Assembly: GCF_900142165.1 (NCBI RefSeq)
Contig: NZ_FQZY01000020.1
Location: 1 to 64,000, forward strand
DNA from: Hespellia stercorisuis DSM 15480
GTDB taxonomy: Bacteria > Bacillota > Clostridia > Lachnospirales > Lachnospiraceae
Direction of reading: 5' to 3'
Length of the DNA stretch: 64,000 nucleotides
Each line of letters starts with the position of its first letter. Within the stretch, counting starts at the first letter, position 1. The position numbers and the translations under genes were made by a program. Below are positions 54,922 through 63,675 of the stretch, in pieces. The notes under the pieces were generated by a model that made no database searches, had not been told where the DNA came from, and saw nothing but the letters and a program-made list of their open reading frames with translations.

Positions 54922-57900
54922 TTGTATAAAGTGGAAATGGATGGCCAGATACTGTACTACCCTGGAGACAAAGAGGCAGTGCTGACCAATCCAACAGTAA
55001 AACTACAGACCGGATATGCCGGTCAATTTGAATTTACGGTACCGCCAATCAATCCGCTGTATGGCAAAATCAACAACCGCAAGAGCATGGTGAGCGTGTA
55101 CCGAGATGACAAAGAAATATTTTATGGAGAGGTGCGAAAACAGCCAAAGAAAGACCGATACAACAACAAAAGTGTGTATTGCGCCGGCGCAATGAGTTTC
55201 CTCTCAGACAGCATCCAACCACAGGCCGAGTATCATGATATGACACCAAGACAGATGCTGCAGACGTTCCTGGACATCCACAACAACCAAGTGGAAGATA
55301 GGAAAAAGATATACATTGGCGTAGTGACCGTGACAGACTCAAATGACTCTGTCATGCGTTACACCAATTTTGAAAACACTCTCAAAGCCATCCGCGAGAA
55401 ACTGGTGGACAGACTAGGTGGGTACCTGAGACTCCGGCATGAGAATGACCGGTTATATATGGACTGGGTACACATTGAGGAGTATGGAAAGTATTGTGAA
55501 CAGCCCATAGAATTTGGTCTGAACCTACTGGACTACGCAGAGAGTAAATCAGCAGAGAACCTGGCCACGGCACTCATTCCTTTAGGTGCACGCCTGCAGG
55601 ACGAGTCAGACATTGAGGGCCTGGAGAAATACACAGACATCACCAGCGTGAATGGTGGCTCAAATTACATTTACAGCCAGGAGGCGGTCAATACCTTTGG
55701 ATGGGTGTGGGCCACACAGGTGTGGGATGATGTCACAGTGCCATCAAATCTCTTGCGAAAGGGAAAAGAATGGCTGGCAGATAATCAGTTTGAGGATATG
55801 ACCCTGGACCTGACAGCGGTGGATTTATCCATCCTAGACAAGGACTATGAGTCCTTTGACATTGGAGACCGGATTCCATGCAGGGCAAAACCATACGGCA
55901 TGGATAGAATTTTCCCGGTTATGGAAATGACCATACCACTGCAGAGACCAGACAGCGCAAAGCTGAGCATGGGAGAAAACCGAAAGCTGAGTTATACAGA
56001 GCAGCAGTCAAGGATATACTCAGGCATCACAGCATCTGCAGAACAGCGCAGGAAAATCCAAAATGAAACCATCAAGTCGGCTATTGACAATCTCACGGCC
56101 AAGATGACAGGAAGTGAGGGCGGCTACAAGAGGGAAGAATTTGACGAGAGCAGAAAGTGGCTCAGGGATTTATACATGGACGCGCCAGACAAGGAACAGG
56201 CCACCAACATATTGCAGATCAATAAAGACGGCATAGGTGGCACACATAATGGGTATCAAGGGCCATATACAGTGGGAATGACACTGGATGGCCAAATCAT
56301 TGGCGAGCGCATAACAGCAAACTCCATTGATGCAGAAAAGCTGACCGTAGAATACAAGTCAGAACTGGAGGGCAAGTTCTCCGATACATTAGAGGGCGCA
56401 AATGACTACACCGATCAAAAGGACATAGCAGTGAGGGAAGTCATCACCACAAGCATCAAGGCCATGGAGGACCAGATACAGCTGGCAGTGACGGACCAGA
56501 AAAGCATCACAAACCGCTATGATTATGTGGTCAATGGGGATAACCAGGATATTGATGTGGACAAGTTTACGGCAACCGCCAACCTAGCGGTGACAAAGGA
56601 GCAGGCAGGCAATATCAATGCAATGCACCTGGTCAAGACAGATGGCTCAATGGGAACTGTACAACAGGCCCTGGGCGAACTACCGGCAGGAACCTATGAG
56701 GTGGAAGTCAAAATATACATTCCAACCGGGAAGAAACCAACCTATTGCTATTTTGGCCTAACCGGCAGCACACAGTACCAGAGCTTTTCAACACTCAACA
56801 CAGATACATGGTACACAATCAAAAAGACCGTCACGCTGACAAGCAAGGCCACAAAGAACTTTTATTTTGCTTTGTATGGCAGCAGTGCAAAAGAGGCATA
56901 CATCACAGACCTACGAGCGCTCAGGGACGTGAAAGAGCTGATTGATGATGTGGATGCCAGAATAACCGTGGAGGCTGGAAAGATAACGCAGAGCGTCCAG
57001 GAAATGTATGAGGCACAGCAGCACAACTATTGCGTTGGGGGAAATTTCCCTGATGCGTTTGACGGCAGCTATGCCACAAACTGGTACCGTTACGATACAA
57101 CAAAGGTATACCAGACAACTTGGAACAATAAAACTTGTGGCGTTATCAACCTGGGAGACACTACGAGCACAGGATATTATTTGAGGACTAGAAGTACAAT
57201 AGCGGTGCCAAAGACTGGAAAGTTCACCATACGTTTCAAAGCCTGCTGTGGAAAAGAAAACACAAGAGTTAGAGTATCGTTTTACAATTCGGTATATACC
57301 GTGGCTGGAGATATTTCCACGGACTGGCAGACTGTAGAGCTGACGATCAATAGCGTTGCTGCAGGTAACGGATATTTATATTTCTACTGTCAGACTCCTG
57401 GAGATTATGTTTGCATCACAGATGTGGAGATACTTGGGTACGCATCACAGTACACAGAGTCACAGCTACAACTGACATCTAACAGTATCACCGCAGAGGT
57501 TACGAGAGCAAAGGCGGCTGAGGAAACACTAAAGTCAAGCATCAAAGTGAATGCGGACAACATCCTGCTAAAAGTAAGCAAGGGCAAGATATCCTCAGAA
57601 ATTAGCACAGAGGCTGGTGCAATCAGCATTAAGTCAAACAGAATCAGCATTCAGTCTACAAATTTCACGCTATCAGCAGCTGGATATGTGACCATGAAAG
57701 GTGCATCCTGCCAAGGAACATTTGAGGCAATCAATGGCAGATGGTTCATTAAGATGTCATATGGTGAAATCACCGGGGGCTATGGCTCCACAACTTATGG
57801 CTATATTGATTTTGCCGGCTCTTATAGTAATTCATCCGCAAGGACCATCCGCATTCGTGGAAACTCCAGGGTGGATATTATGGGCAAGCTATACACGGCA

Positions 57901-58038
57901 ACAACATACAACGCAGGAACCGTGTGGGAGACATTCACAGGCAAACGAAAATTTATTGTAGACATGTGGGATGCCGGAGGTGGCAGCGTTGGCTGGTCAT
58001 GGATAGAGTACACATTCAAAAATGGAATAATGTTATAG
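54922..58038 (+). CDS. Tail-associated (Tal) baseplate protein with C-terminal fibre region
   Basis: 1038 residues, TTG start at 54922 after AGGAGGGGG. The N-terminal 370 residues fit the minor structural/Tal fold (GEVRKQPKKDRYNNKSVYC, RLGGYLRLRHENDRLYMDW). A coiled region and two beta-sandwich, carbohydrate-binding-like domains follow (about 540-665 and 695-835). The C-terminus is glycine/aromatic rich. It plugs the tail tip and carries fibre domains. Confidence 0.85.
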   Translation: MYKVEMDGQILYYPGDKEAVLTNPTVKLQTGYAGQFEFTVPPINPLYGKINNRKSMVSVYRDDKEIFYGEVRKQPKKDRYNNKSVYCAGAMSFLSDSIQPQAEYHDMTPRQMLQTFLDIHNNQVEDRKKIYIGVVTVTDSNDSVMRYTNFENTLKAIREKLVDRLGGYLRLRHENDRLYMDWVHIEEYGKYCEQPIEFGLNLLDYAESKSAENLATALIPLGARLQDESDIEGLEKYTDITSVNGGSNYIYSQEAVNTFGWVWATQVWDDVTVPSNLLRKGKEWLADNQFEDMTLDLTAVDLSILDKDYESFDIGDRIPCRAKPYGMDRIFPVMEMTIPLQRPDSAKLSMGENRKLSYTEQQSRIYSGITASAEQRRKIQNETIKSAIDNLTAKMTGSEGGYKREEFDESRKWLRDLYMDAPDKEQATNILQINKDGIGGTHNGYQGPYTVGMTLDGQIIGERITANSIDAEKLTVEYKSELEGKFSDTLEGANDYTDQKDIAVREVITTSIKAMEDQIQLAVTDQKSITNRYDYVVNGDNQDIDVDKFTATANLAVTKEQAGNINAMHLVKTDGSMGTVQQALGELPAGTYEVEVKIYIPTGKKPTYCYFGLTGSTQYQSFSTLNTDTWYTIKKTVTLTSKATKNFYFALYGSSAKEAYITDLRALRDVKELIDDVDARITVEAGKITQSVQEMYEAQQHNYCVGGNFPDAFDGSYATNWYRYDTTKVYQTTWNNKTCGVINLGDTTSTGYYLRTRSTIAVPKTGKFTIRFKACCGKENTRVRVSFYNSVYTVAGDISTDWQTVELTINSVAAGNGYLYFYCQTPGDYVCITDVEILGYASQYTESQLQLTSNSITAEVTRAKAAEETLKSSIKVNADNILLKVSKGKISSEISTEAGAISIKSNRISIQSTNFTLSAAGYVTMKGASCQGTFEAINGRWFIKMSYGEITGGYGSTTYGYIDFAGSYSNSSARTIRIRGNSRVDIMGKLYTATTYNAGTVWETFTGKRKFIVDMWDAGGGSVGWSWIEYTFKNGIML

Positions 58039-58048
58039 GAGGAGAAAA

Positions 58049-58408
58049 ATGAACGTAGGAGCTTTATTGGATTATGTAGAAGGAGAACTTGATGCACAGG
58101 TGGTGGGATATATGCAGGAGTATGCAATCCCTGCCTCTCTCATGGACAAAGTACTGGATGGCATCCAGTCGCATGTGCGCCAGATCAAATCAGAGGAGTA
58201 CGCGCAGGAGCTGACACAGATGACACTCAATGCAGCAGTGCAACAGGGAACAGAAACAGCAGGAACGGAGACAGCAGGGCCAGAGACACCAGCACCTGCT
58301 CCGGTACCAGCTCCAGTGCAGCAGACATCACCAGAGGTGCACACAGAGGTGGACAAAATTGAGGATTTCAAGGACAAGATGGGAGTGAAAAAGAATGCAG
58401 ACATTTAG
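58049..58408 (+). CDS. Phage tail-region protein with Pro/Thr-rich linker
   Basis: 119 residues: a helical N-terminus, a repeated low-complexity linker (TETAGTETAGPETPAPAPVP), and an acidic C-terminus. Probably a structural or assembly accessory of the fibre; no family recognised. Confidence 0.55.
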   Translation: MNVGALLDYVEGELDAQVVGYMQEYAIPASLMDKVLDGIQSHVRQIKSEEYAQELTQMTLNAAVQQGTETAGTETAGPETPAPAPVPAPVQQTSPEVHTEVDKIEDFKDKMGVKKNADI

Positions 58409-58592
58409 CGCAAGAAAAGAGGGCAGGGCAAAGGTGATATATCCGTATGAGCTTGCCCTCTACGCAGTGCAAGGACACGAAGTCTGGCAAGACACACCAG
58501 AGGAAAAAGTAGTTGCAAGGGCAGGGCATCCAGAGGATTTGGTTGGGATTGCCTTTGAAGATAACTCATGTACTTTGAAGATTGGAGGATAA
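58395..58592 (+). CDS. Small phage tail-region protein
   Basis: 65 residues, overlapping the previous gene by 14 bases and ending just before the DGR target gene. Unknown function; possibly a fibre chaperone (position only). Confidence 0.5.
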   Translation: MQTFSARKEGRAKVIYPYELALYAVQGHEVWQDTPEEKVVARAGHPEDLVGIAFEDNSCTLKIGG

Positions 58593-58593
58593 T

Positions 58594-60906
58594 ATGTCAA
58601 CGAATAGTAAACCGTACACAGACAAAATAAGAGCGGCAAAAAAAGGAAAAGATGTCAGAGACAGCATTGCAGATGGAATTGATATGGTCTCTGACGAGAA
58701 CAACACGTATGAGCAAATTAAAAAAGACGTGGTGAATGCGAAAAATGAAATTGATGCAAATGTGAAAGCAAACCAAAAGGTGGAACAGGACTTTGCTGCA
58801 GACATCACAGTGGCCACACAGGTCAACACTGACCTGATAGCCAACAAGAAAGCCGGAGATACCACCAACACAAACCTGGTGGCCAACAAGAAAGCCGGAG
58901 ATACCACCAACACAAACCTGGTGGCCAACAAGAAAGCCGGAGATACCACCAACACAAACCTGGCCAAGAATATCAGTGATGGAAATACATTAAACGATAA
59001 CCTGGCAGGAAAGCTCACACAGGGGAACCAGTTACATGAGACACTAACCGGAGACATCACGGCAGCAGGACAAGCTGAGCGTTCCCTGGAACAGGACATC
59101 ACATCAGCAGGACAGGCTGAGCGTTCTCTGGAACAGGACATCACATCAGCCGGAGAAAATAAGACAGCCCTAGATGGCAGCATCAAGACTGCAGGCGAAC
59201 AGATCAATGTCATGACCGGGTTGGTACAGAGTGCCACACAGGTCAAGGGAGACCTGGAGAAAGACATTGAAACTGCAAACCAGACAAATGCTCAGCTGGT
59301 GGAAACCACAGCAGAGAGCGTGGCCACATTGGATGCCAAAGGACAAGAACAGGTACAGGCAATTATTGAAGCAGGAGGAGGCATTGAAAATGCGCTCTCA
59401 AACTATTTTGCTTTACGCAGGAGCAACAAGGTATTCACCACAAAGCTCTATAAATACACAACCAGTACAAGCCCGGTAGGAGAAAAACTCAATGATAATG
59501 CAGACATGATCTGCACACCATCCACAGGTATCACACCTGGCCAGGATGACTACCAGCAATATGGTCTCTTCCAGCATTTTACATGCAACTGGCATGTGGA
59601 TGAGAATGGGTTCAATCATGTGGATGCATTAGAGGGACAAGTTGGTTTCACAAAGACTGGCAAGGTCCAGGTAGGCGAGGTCACCATGGGCGGCTGGTTC
59701 GGAATAGAGGATGTGGGAGACGCGGTACTATATCATTACTCTGCAGTAAAAAGCGAGCGCACACCTCATCCAATGAAAGAGAGCATCAACCCAGATGGAA
59801 CAGTATCTCCAATTATGATACACGGAAAATACAAAGCCATTGACATTGAGGGTGCGCCATATTCCTCAGCCGGAGGAGCACCGGCCAATGGATGCCAGGC
59901 GGCAGATGCCAAAGACCCAGTCAGCTATACGGGAATGGTTGGGTATATGCACAAGCTGGGCGCACATTATTGCGGTACAACTTGCTGGGATTTGTTCTAT
60001 CTGCAGCTCATGTTTATCATCAAATATGCGACAACCAATAGCCAGAGTATTATGGCTGGTTGCACATCTTACAATTATCAGTACAATGCAACCGTGGAAG
60101 AAACTGGAGTGATGAGAGTAGTCATGGCCAAGGCGAACGCGGCCAAATTCGTAGTGGGTTCCTACGTCTCTATTGGAGAAGTAGGTGAGGCTACAAATAA
60201 AGACAGATACTATGCATACATGCACAACCTAGCATACAGCGTCAAAGTAACACGAGTGGAGGATGTGGATGATACGAACGCAGCAGTCTATGTGGATGCC
60301 CCAGAGGCATTTGACACCACATTGACCACATGTATGAGCACAATGCCGTGGCACACAGGTTCCACAGATGAAGTAGTTGGCTCAGACGGTTCACCAGGAA
60401 GTAACACAAGTGGGATTTTTCCATGTAAGATGCAGGGCATTGAATGGCACTTAGGGGCTTATGACGTATTAGGCAACGTGTTCATGGACATTGTCACCGG
60501 AGCGGATGGAAACCCAGCCAGAGATGTATGGGTGTGCGAGGACGCAAGTCTCCTGACAACCAATGTGACAACGGCAAAATCCACATACAAGAAAGCAAGT
60601 GCTCAGGTGCCATATACTGCAGCATCATGGAAATACATCACCGAGGAAACAACAGACATTGACAGAGGTATCATGATACCGACTGGAACAGGAGCAGGAA
60701 GTGCAACAGGTTGGTGTGATGGTCTCTACACGGATGTGGGAACCTCTGGACAAAGAGAGTGGCTGGCCCTGGGCTCTTTGTACTCTGGCACGCCGGCCGG
60801 GCTGTGGATTCTGGATGCGTACGATGGGTGGTCCTATGCGGGCTGGCGTATCGTTTCTGGAGTTTCACCAAATGGCACCAGGGGTGAATATCAGGCCACG
60901 GCCTGA
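58594..60906 (+). CDS. Receptor-binding tail fibre, DGR target protein
   Basis: 770 residues from ATG 58594 (site TTGGAGG). Residues about 15-270 form a stalk of 14-residue repeats (for example NKKAGDTTNTNLVA three times), probably a trimeric coiled rod. A globular C-terminal part follows, and its last 50 residues (EWLALG ... GWRIVSG) resemble the C-type-lectin/FGE-like fold used by DGR targets. The VR spans residues about 722-756. Variable positions are 728, 730, 731, 734, 741, 743, 744, 748, 750 and 752. It should set host-receptor specificity. Confidence 0.9.
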   Translation: MSTNSKPYTDKIRAAKKGKDVRDSIADGIDMVSDENNTYEQIKKDVVNAKNEIDANVKANQKVEQDFAADITVATQVNTDLIANKKAGDTTNTNLVANKKAGDTTNTNLVANKKAGDTTNTNLAKNISDGNTLNDNLAGKLTQGNQLHETLTGDITAAGQAERSLEQDITSAGQAERSLEQDITSAGENKTALDGSIKTAGEQINVMTGLVQSATQVKGDLEKDIETANQTNAQLVETTAESVATLDAKGQEQVQAIIEAGGGIENALSNYFALRRSNKVFTTKLYKYTTSTSPVGEKLNDNADMICTPSTGITPGQDDYQQYGLFQHFTCNWHVDENGFNHVDALEGQVGFTKTGKVQVGEVTMGGWFGIEDVGDAVLYHYSAVKSERTPHPMKESINPDGTVSPIMIHGKYKAIDIEGAPYSSAGGAPANGCQAADAKDPVSYTGMVGYMHKLGAHYCGTTCWDLFYLQLMFIIKYATTNSQSIMAGCTSYNYQYNATVEETGVMRVVMAKANAAKFVVGSYVSIGEVGEATNKDRYYAYMHNLAYSVKVTRVEDVDDTNAAVYVDAPEAFDTTLTTCMSTMPWHTGSTDEVVGSDGSPGSNTSGIFPCKMQGIEWHLGAYDVLGNVFMDIVTGADGNPARDVWVCEDASLLTTNVTTAKSTYKKASAQVPYTAASWKYITEETTDIDRGIMIPTGTGAGSATGWCDGLYTDVGTSGQREWLALGSLYSGTPAGLWILDAYDGWSYAGWRIVSGVSPNGTRGEYQATA
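58840..58965 (+). repeat. Three 42-bp tandem repeats in the fibre stalk
   Basis: Copies at 58840, 58882 and 58924 are nearly identical in DNA (the third ends GCC instead of GTG), each encoding NKKAGDTTNTNL plus two residues. Such identity implies recent duplication and a stalk that can lengthen or shorten in whole 14-residue steps. Confidence 0.9.
59065..59148 (+). repeat. Two 42-bp tandem repeats in the fibre stalk
   Basis: Copies at 59065 and 59107 encode AGQAERSLEQDITS twice, with the same 42-bp period as the upstream triplet, so the whole stalk is built on 14 residues. Confidence 0.85.
60758..60860 (+). repeat. DGR variable repeat (VR)
   Basis: 103 bp at the end of the fibre gene, matching TR 61011-61113 except at 15 positions, all A in TR. 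Beyond ATCGTTTCTGG the two diverge at non-A bases too, marking the initiation-of-homology end. All ten AAY/CAA template codons are changed: N-N-N-Q-N-N-N-N-N-N to S-Y-S-P-D-Y-D-Y-G-R. Confidence 0.95.
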
Positions 60907-60909
60907 TAG

Positions 60910-60967
60910 AGGGGCTTTCCCCTTATAACATTTCAAACAACTGCTCCCGACATCATTGCCGGGAGCA
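60910..60967 (+). promoter_or_regulatory. Two hairpins between VR and TR
   Basis: AGGGG-CTTT-CCCCT (60910-60923, tetraloop) and TGCTCCCG paired with CGGGAGCA around 10 bases (60942-60967). DGRs often need a hairpin or cruciform downstream of VR for retrohoming; the first, close to the VR and with a 4-base loop, is the better candidate. The second might instead be a weak terminator. Confidence 0.6.
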
Positions 60968-61010
60968 AATAATATAAACGGACTTACAACGCTAAACGAG
61001 CGGCATTCCC

Positions 61011-61113
61011 AGTGGCTGGCCCTGGGCAATTTGAACAATGGCACGCAAGCCGGGCTGTGGATTCTGAATGCGAACAATGGGTGGTCCAATGCGAACTGGA
61101 ATATCGTTTCTGG
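61011..61113 (+). repeat. DGR template repeat (TR)
   Basis: 103 bp, non-coding copy, 104 bases after the fibre stop. It contains 24 A's, 20 of them in nine AAY codons and one CAA when read in the VR frame, so mutation cannot create a stop codon. It ends ATCGTTTCTGG, then CATTTC replaces the AGTTTC found at VR. It should be transcribed with the RT gene. Confidence 0.95.
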
Positions 61114-61331
61114 CATTTCTTGATATTTTTTGACGTACAGCGTTGTATTTCGCTCCACTGGATGGAGCTACCAGGAAACTGGTGCGTAGGGCATATCCCT
61201 AAAATTTGATTGAAGCCAAACCATAAGTACGGGAACACAGATGCCTGGCTTGTGGACTTACGGTGCAGTAGGCCGTGGGTGGGGTGAGTAGAAAAACCGA
61301 AAACCACTTTATCAAGAAACGAGGACATCAG

Positions 61332-62552
61332 TTGAAAAGATACTGTAAAAATATAAAGATGGATGCAAAGTGGATGAGAGCGGCAATGGCAGAGTGCCTA
61401 TCAGACAAGTATGAGCGTTTTGAAACCGCAGAGTTTCTGGCCACTTTTTCAGATAGCACAGCCAGACAGCTCCACCGCAACATCAAACATGACAAAAGAT
61501 GTGCAGAGCCACTGATGGATATTGCCTCAGAGGCCATGGCTTTGGAAATCATGGAAAGAAAGATTGATTTCCCAGAAATTAAATACTCCAAAAGACTGGA
61601 TGGAAACTCCGGAAAGATCAGAGAGATTGGAGTTGAATGTATCAAACAGCAGATATATGACTATGCTGCAGTAAATGCGCTCATGGAGTTGTTTGAGAGA
61701 AAGATTGGAAAATACCAATGTGCCAGCATACCAGGAAGAGGTCAGGTATACGGCAAGAAAGCAATAGAAAAGTGGGTGCGAAAGAACCCAGACAAAACAA
61801 GGGTGGGAGCAAAGGGAGATGTACACCATTGCTATCCGTCCATAGATATTGAAAGGCTCATGAGTTTTCTGAGAAAGCAGGTCAAAAATGATGACCTGCT
61901 TTATTTAGTGGAGACGCTGATCAGGTCATACAAGCAAGGTCTCTCCATTGGTTCGTACCTGAGCCAGTGGCTGTGCAATTATTTTCTCTCATTTGCCTAT
62001 CACTACGCAGAACAGAACCTCTACAAAGTGAGAAAGCAAAGAGATGGCACGAAGAAAAGGACAAGATTGATTTACAAAGCACTTTTCTACATGGATGACA
62101 TCCTCTTGCTAGGTTCAAGAAAAGCAGACGTGAGAAAGGCAATGGAGATGCTGGTGAAATTCTTCCAGGAAGAGTTGGGACTAACCATCAAACCGAACTG
62201 GAAGTTGTTCCAGATGGACCATATAGGGAGAGATGGAAAACACCATGGAGATTGCATTGACATGATGGGGTACAAGATTTACAGAGACCACACAGAGGTC
62301 AGGAGAAAGATTTTTCTCACGGCCAGACGGGCATTCATGAGGGCCTGGAAACAACTGAGGAAATACAAGCGGATAGTCCTGAAATTGGCATACCGGTGTA
62401 TTTCTTATTTTGGGTGGTTCAAAAATTCAGATTCCACAAACTTTTTGAAAAAGTATGGAATAGAGCAGCTGATGAAATACGTGAAAAGGAGGGTAAGCAA
62501 TGAAAGCAAGATTCACAACCGAACAGCCAGCGGTCAGCTGGCAGCCGCTTGA
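61332..62552 (+). CDS. DGR reverse transcriptase
   Basis: 406 residues from TTG 61332 (site GAGG at 7 bases; reads KRYCKNIKM, as DGR RTs often start). A GTG at 61275 or ATG at 61359 are alternatives. RT motifs: DVHHCYPS (D163), the DGR-type IGSYLSQ (206-212) instead of the QG...SP of group II introns, and YMDD (253-256). No maturase or endonuclease domain follows. It copies TR RNA with A-specific errors, and the cDNA replaces VR. The gene's end overlaps the next start by 53 bases. Confidence 0.95.
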   Translation: MKRYCKNIKMDAKWMRAAMAECLSDKYERFETAEFLATFSDSTARQLHRNIKHDKRCAEPLMDIASEAMALEIMERKIDFPEIKYSKRLDGNSGKIREIGVECIKQQIYDYAAVNALMELFERKIGKYQCASIPGRGQVYGKKAIEKWVRKNPDKTRVGAKGDVHHCYPSIDIERLMSFLRKQVKNDDLLYLVETLIRSYKQGLSIGSYLSQWLCNYFLSFAYHYAEQNLYKVRKQRDGTKKRTRLIYKALFYMDDILLLGSRKADVRKAMEMLVKFFQEELGLTIKPNWKLFQMDHIGRDGKHHGDCIDMMGYKIYRDHTEVRRKIFLTARRAFMRAWKQLRKYKRIVLKLAYRCISYFGWFKNSDSTNFLKKYGIEQLMKYVKRRVSNESKIHNRTASGQLAAA

Positions 62553-62856
62553 CAATGGCAAGGTGGATGTGACCATCTGCCTGAACGGGCAGGAGGTTAC
62601 TGAGGAAATCACTCAGACTGTGGAAAAAGAGCAGGAAGTTACTCACACAGAGACCTATTGGGAATATGATTTCCACCAGTTCCGAGAGAAAGCGGAAAAC
62701 ATCAGCCAGGACAAAGTGCTGAGCAAACCGGAGAACTACCTGGACTATGAGCCGGTACCGGAAAAGACACTGGAGCAGACGGTGGCAGAGCAGAATGAAC
62801 AGATCAGGATGCTCACAGAGTGTCTCATGGAAATGAGTGAGGCCGTCTATGAGTAA
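62500..62856 (+). CDS. Phage tail-region protein of unknown function
   Basis: 118 residues from ATG 62500 (site AGGAGG). Acidic; the end (LEQTVAEQNEQIRMLTECLMEM) is coiled-coil like. It is too acidic and unlike the basic four-helix Avd to serve as DGR accessory factor. Probably part of the late tail/lysis boundary. Confidence 0.6.
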   Translation: MKARFTTEQPAVSWQPLDNGKVDVTICLNGQEVTEEITQTVEKEQEVTHTETYWEYDFHQFREKAENISQDKVLSKPENYLDYEPVPEKTLEQTVAEQNEQIRMLTECLMEMSEAVYE

Positions 62857-63055
62857 CTTATTAACCAATTTTATTATTTTGATTTTAGGAAAGGATGGAA
62901 AGACAATGATGGCAATGTTATGGGCACAGGAAATTATGAACGCAGATACTACTGAGGAGGCAAAAGCTCTCTACAACAGAGTACCAAGACTCTTGAAAGA
63001 AAAGGTCAAAAAAATCCTCATCAACTCTGGTTTTGAGGAGTTAACAACAGAATAA
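62849..63055 (+). CDS. Small phage protein, unknown function
   Basis: 68 residues from ATG 62849, overlapping the previous gene by 8 bases. Hydrophobic start (LLTNFIILILG), then helices (TTEEAKALYNRVPRLLKEKV). Function unknown. Confidence 0.55.
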   Translation: MSNLLTNFIILILGKDGKTMMAMLWAQEIMNADTTEEAKALYNRVPRLLKEKVKKILINSGFEELTTE

Positions 63056-63222
63056 TGACAAAGTTGAGGATAATATCCAGACTCTGGTCTCACATCACAG
63101 ACCTGAGACTGCTCATCAGAGGCCAGGGAAAGAAAACCCTGGCCGAGATTGAGGATGAGCTGGACATAACGGAATATTACTGCAGACCGTATGCGGACGC
63201 AGATGACGTGGATGATGATTGA
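63055..63222 (+). CDS. Small phage protein (55 aa), unknown function
   Basis: ATG overlaps the previous stop by one base. Basic N-terminal half (KLRIISRLWSHITDLRLLIRG) and acidic C-terminal half ending DADDVDDD. No family recognised. Confidence 0.5.
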   Translation: MTKLRIISRLWSHITDLRLLIRGQGKKTLAEIEDELDITEYYCRPYADADDVDDD

Positions 63223-63243
63223 GGGCAGAGAGGAGGTGGACAG

Positions 63244-63675
63244 GTGAAAGAGTATATTTGCGCAGCCGCTGGAGCTGCAGGTGGATTCATAGCAACTCTT
63301 TTGGGAGGATGGGACACAGGATTGCAAACACTATTGATATTTATGGCGGTGGACTACCTGACCGGACTAATTGTGGCCGGAGTATTTCACAAGTCAAATA
63401 AGACTGAAAACGGAGCACTGGAAAGCAAAGCAGGGTTCAAAGGCATCTGCAGAAAGGGTGTCATCCTGCTGATCGTATTGGTGGCATATCGTTTTGATTT
63501 GATGATACATACAAATTACATCCGGGATGCCGTGATGATTGCATTTATATCCAATGAGGCAATAAGCATCACAGAAAACGCAGGACTCATGGGCGTACCA
63601 ATGCCAAAGAAACTGAAACTTGCGATTGAAATTTTAACAAAGAAAAGTGAGGAAATGGAAGATGAAAAATATTAA
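63244..63675 (+). CDS. Phage holin (TcdE/phi-type holin family)
   Basis: 143 residues, GTG start after AGAGGAGGTGGACAG. Three or more hydrophobic segments (GAAGGFIATLLGGW; LLIFMAVDYLTGLIVAGVF; VILLIVLVAYRF) and the family block ALESKAGFKGICRKG. Holins open the membrane at a set time so endolysin can reach the wall. Confidence 0.88.
   Translation: MKEYICAAAGAAGGFIATLLGGWDTGLQTLLIFMAVDYLTGLIVAGVFHKSNKTENGALESKAGFKGICRKGVILLIVLVAYRFDLMIHTNYIRDAVMIAFISNEAISITENAGLMGVPMPKKLKLAIEILTKKSEEMEDEKY

Larger units (their letters stand above)
58594..62552 (+). mobile_element. Diversity-generating retroelement (target gene, VR, TR, reverse transcriptase)
   Basis: Order on the plus strand: fibre gene with VR at its 3' end, two hairpins, TR, RT gene. 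VR and TR are 103 bp each, offset by 253 bp, with 15 differences, all at template adenines. This is the classic DGR layout and A-specific mutational pattern, carried in the tail module of a prophage. Confidence 0.95.

Noticed and set aside
58840-59148. CRISPR-like array
   Set aside because: The repeats are contiguous, 42 bp, in frame and coding; there are no spacers.
60865-61328. Minus-strand frames across TR
   Set aside because: They cover the template repeat and hairpins with no start signal; the repeat's composition explains the open frame.
61332-62552. Group II intron or retron reverse transcriptase
   Set aside because: There is no maturase or HNH domain and no intron RNA ends. The IGSYLSQ motif and adjacent TR/VR pair point to a DGR.
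62500-62856. Avd accessory protein of the DGR
   Set aside because: The protein is acidic and strand-containing, unlike the basic four-helix Avd.
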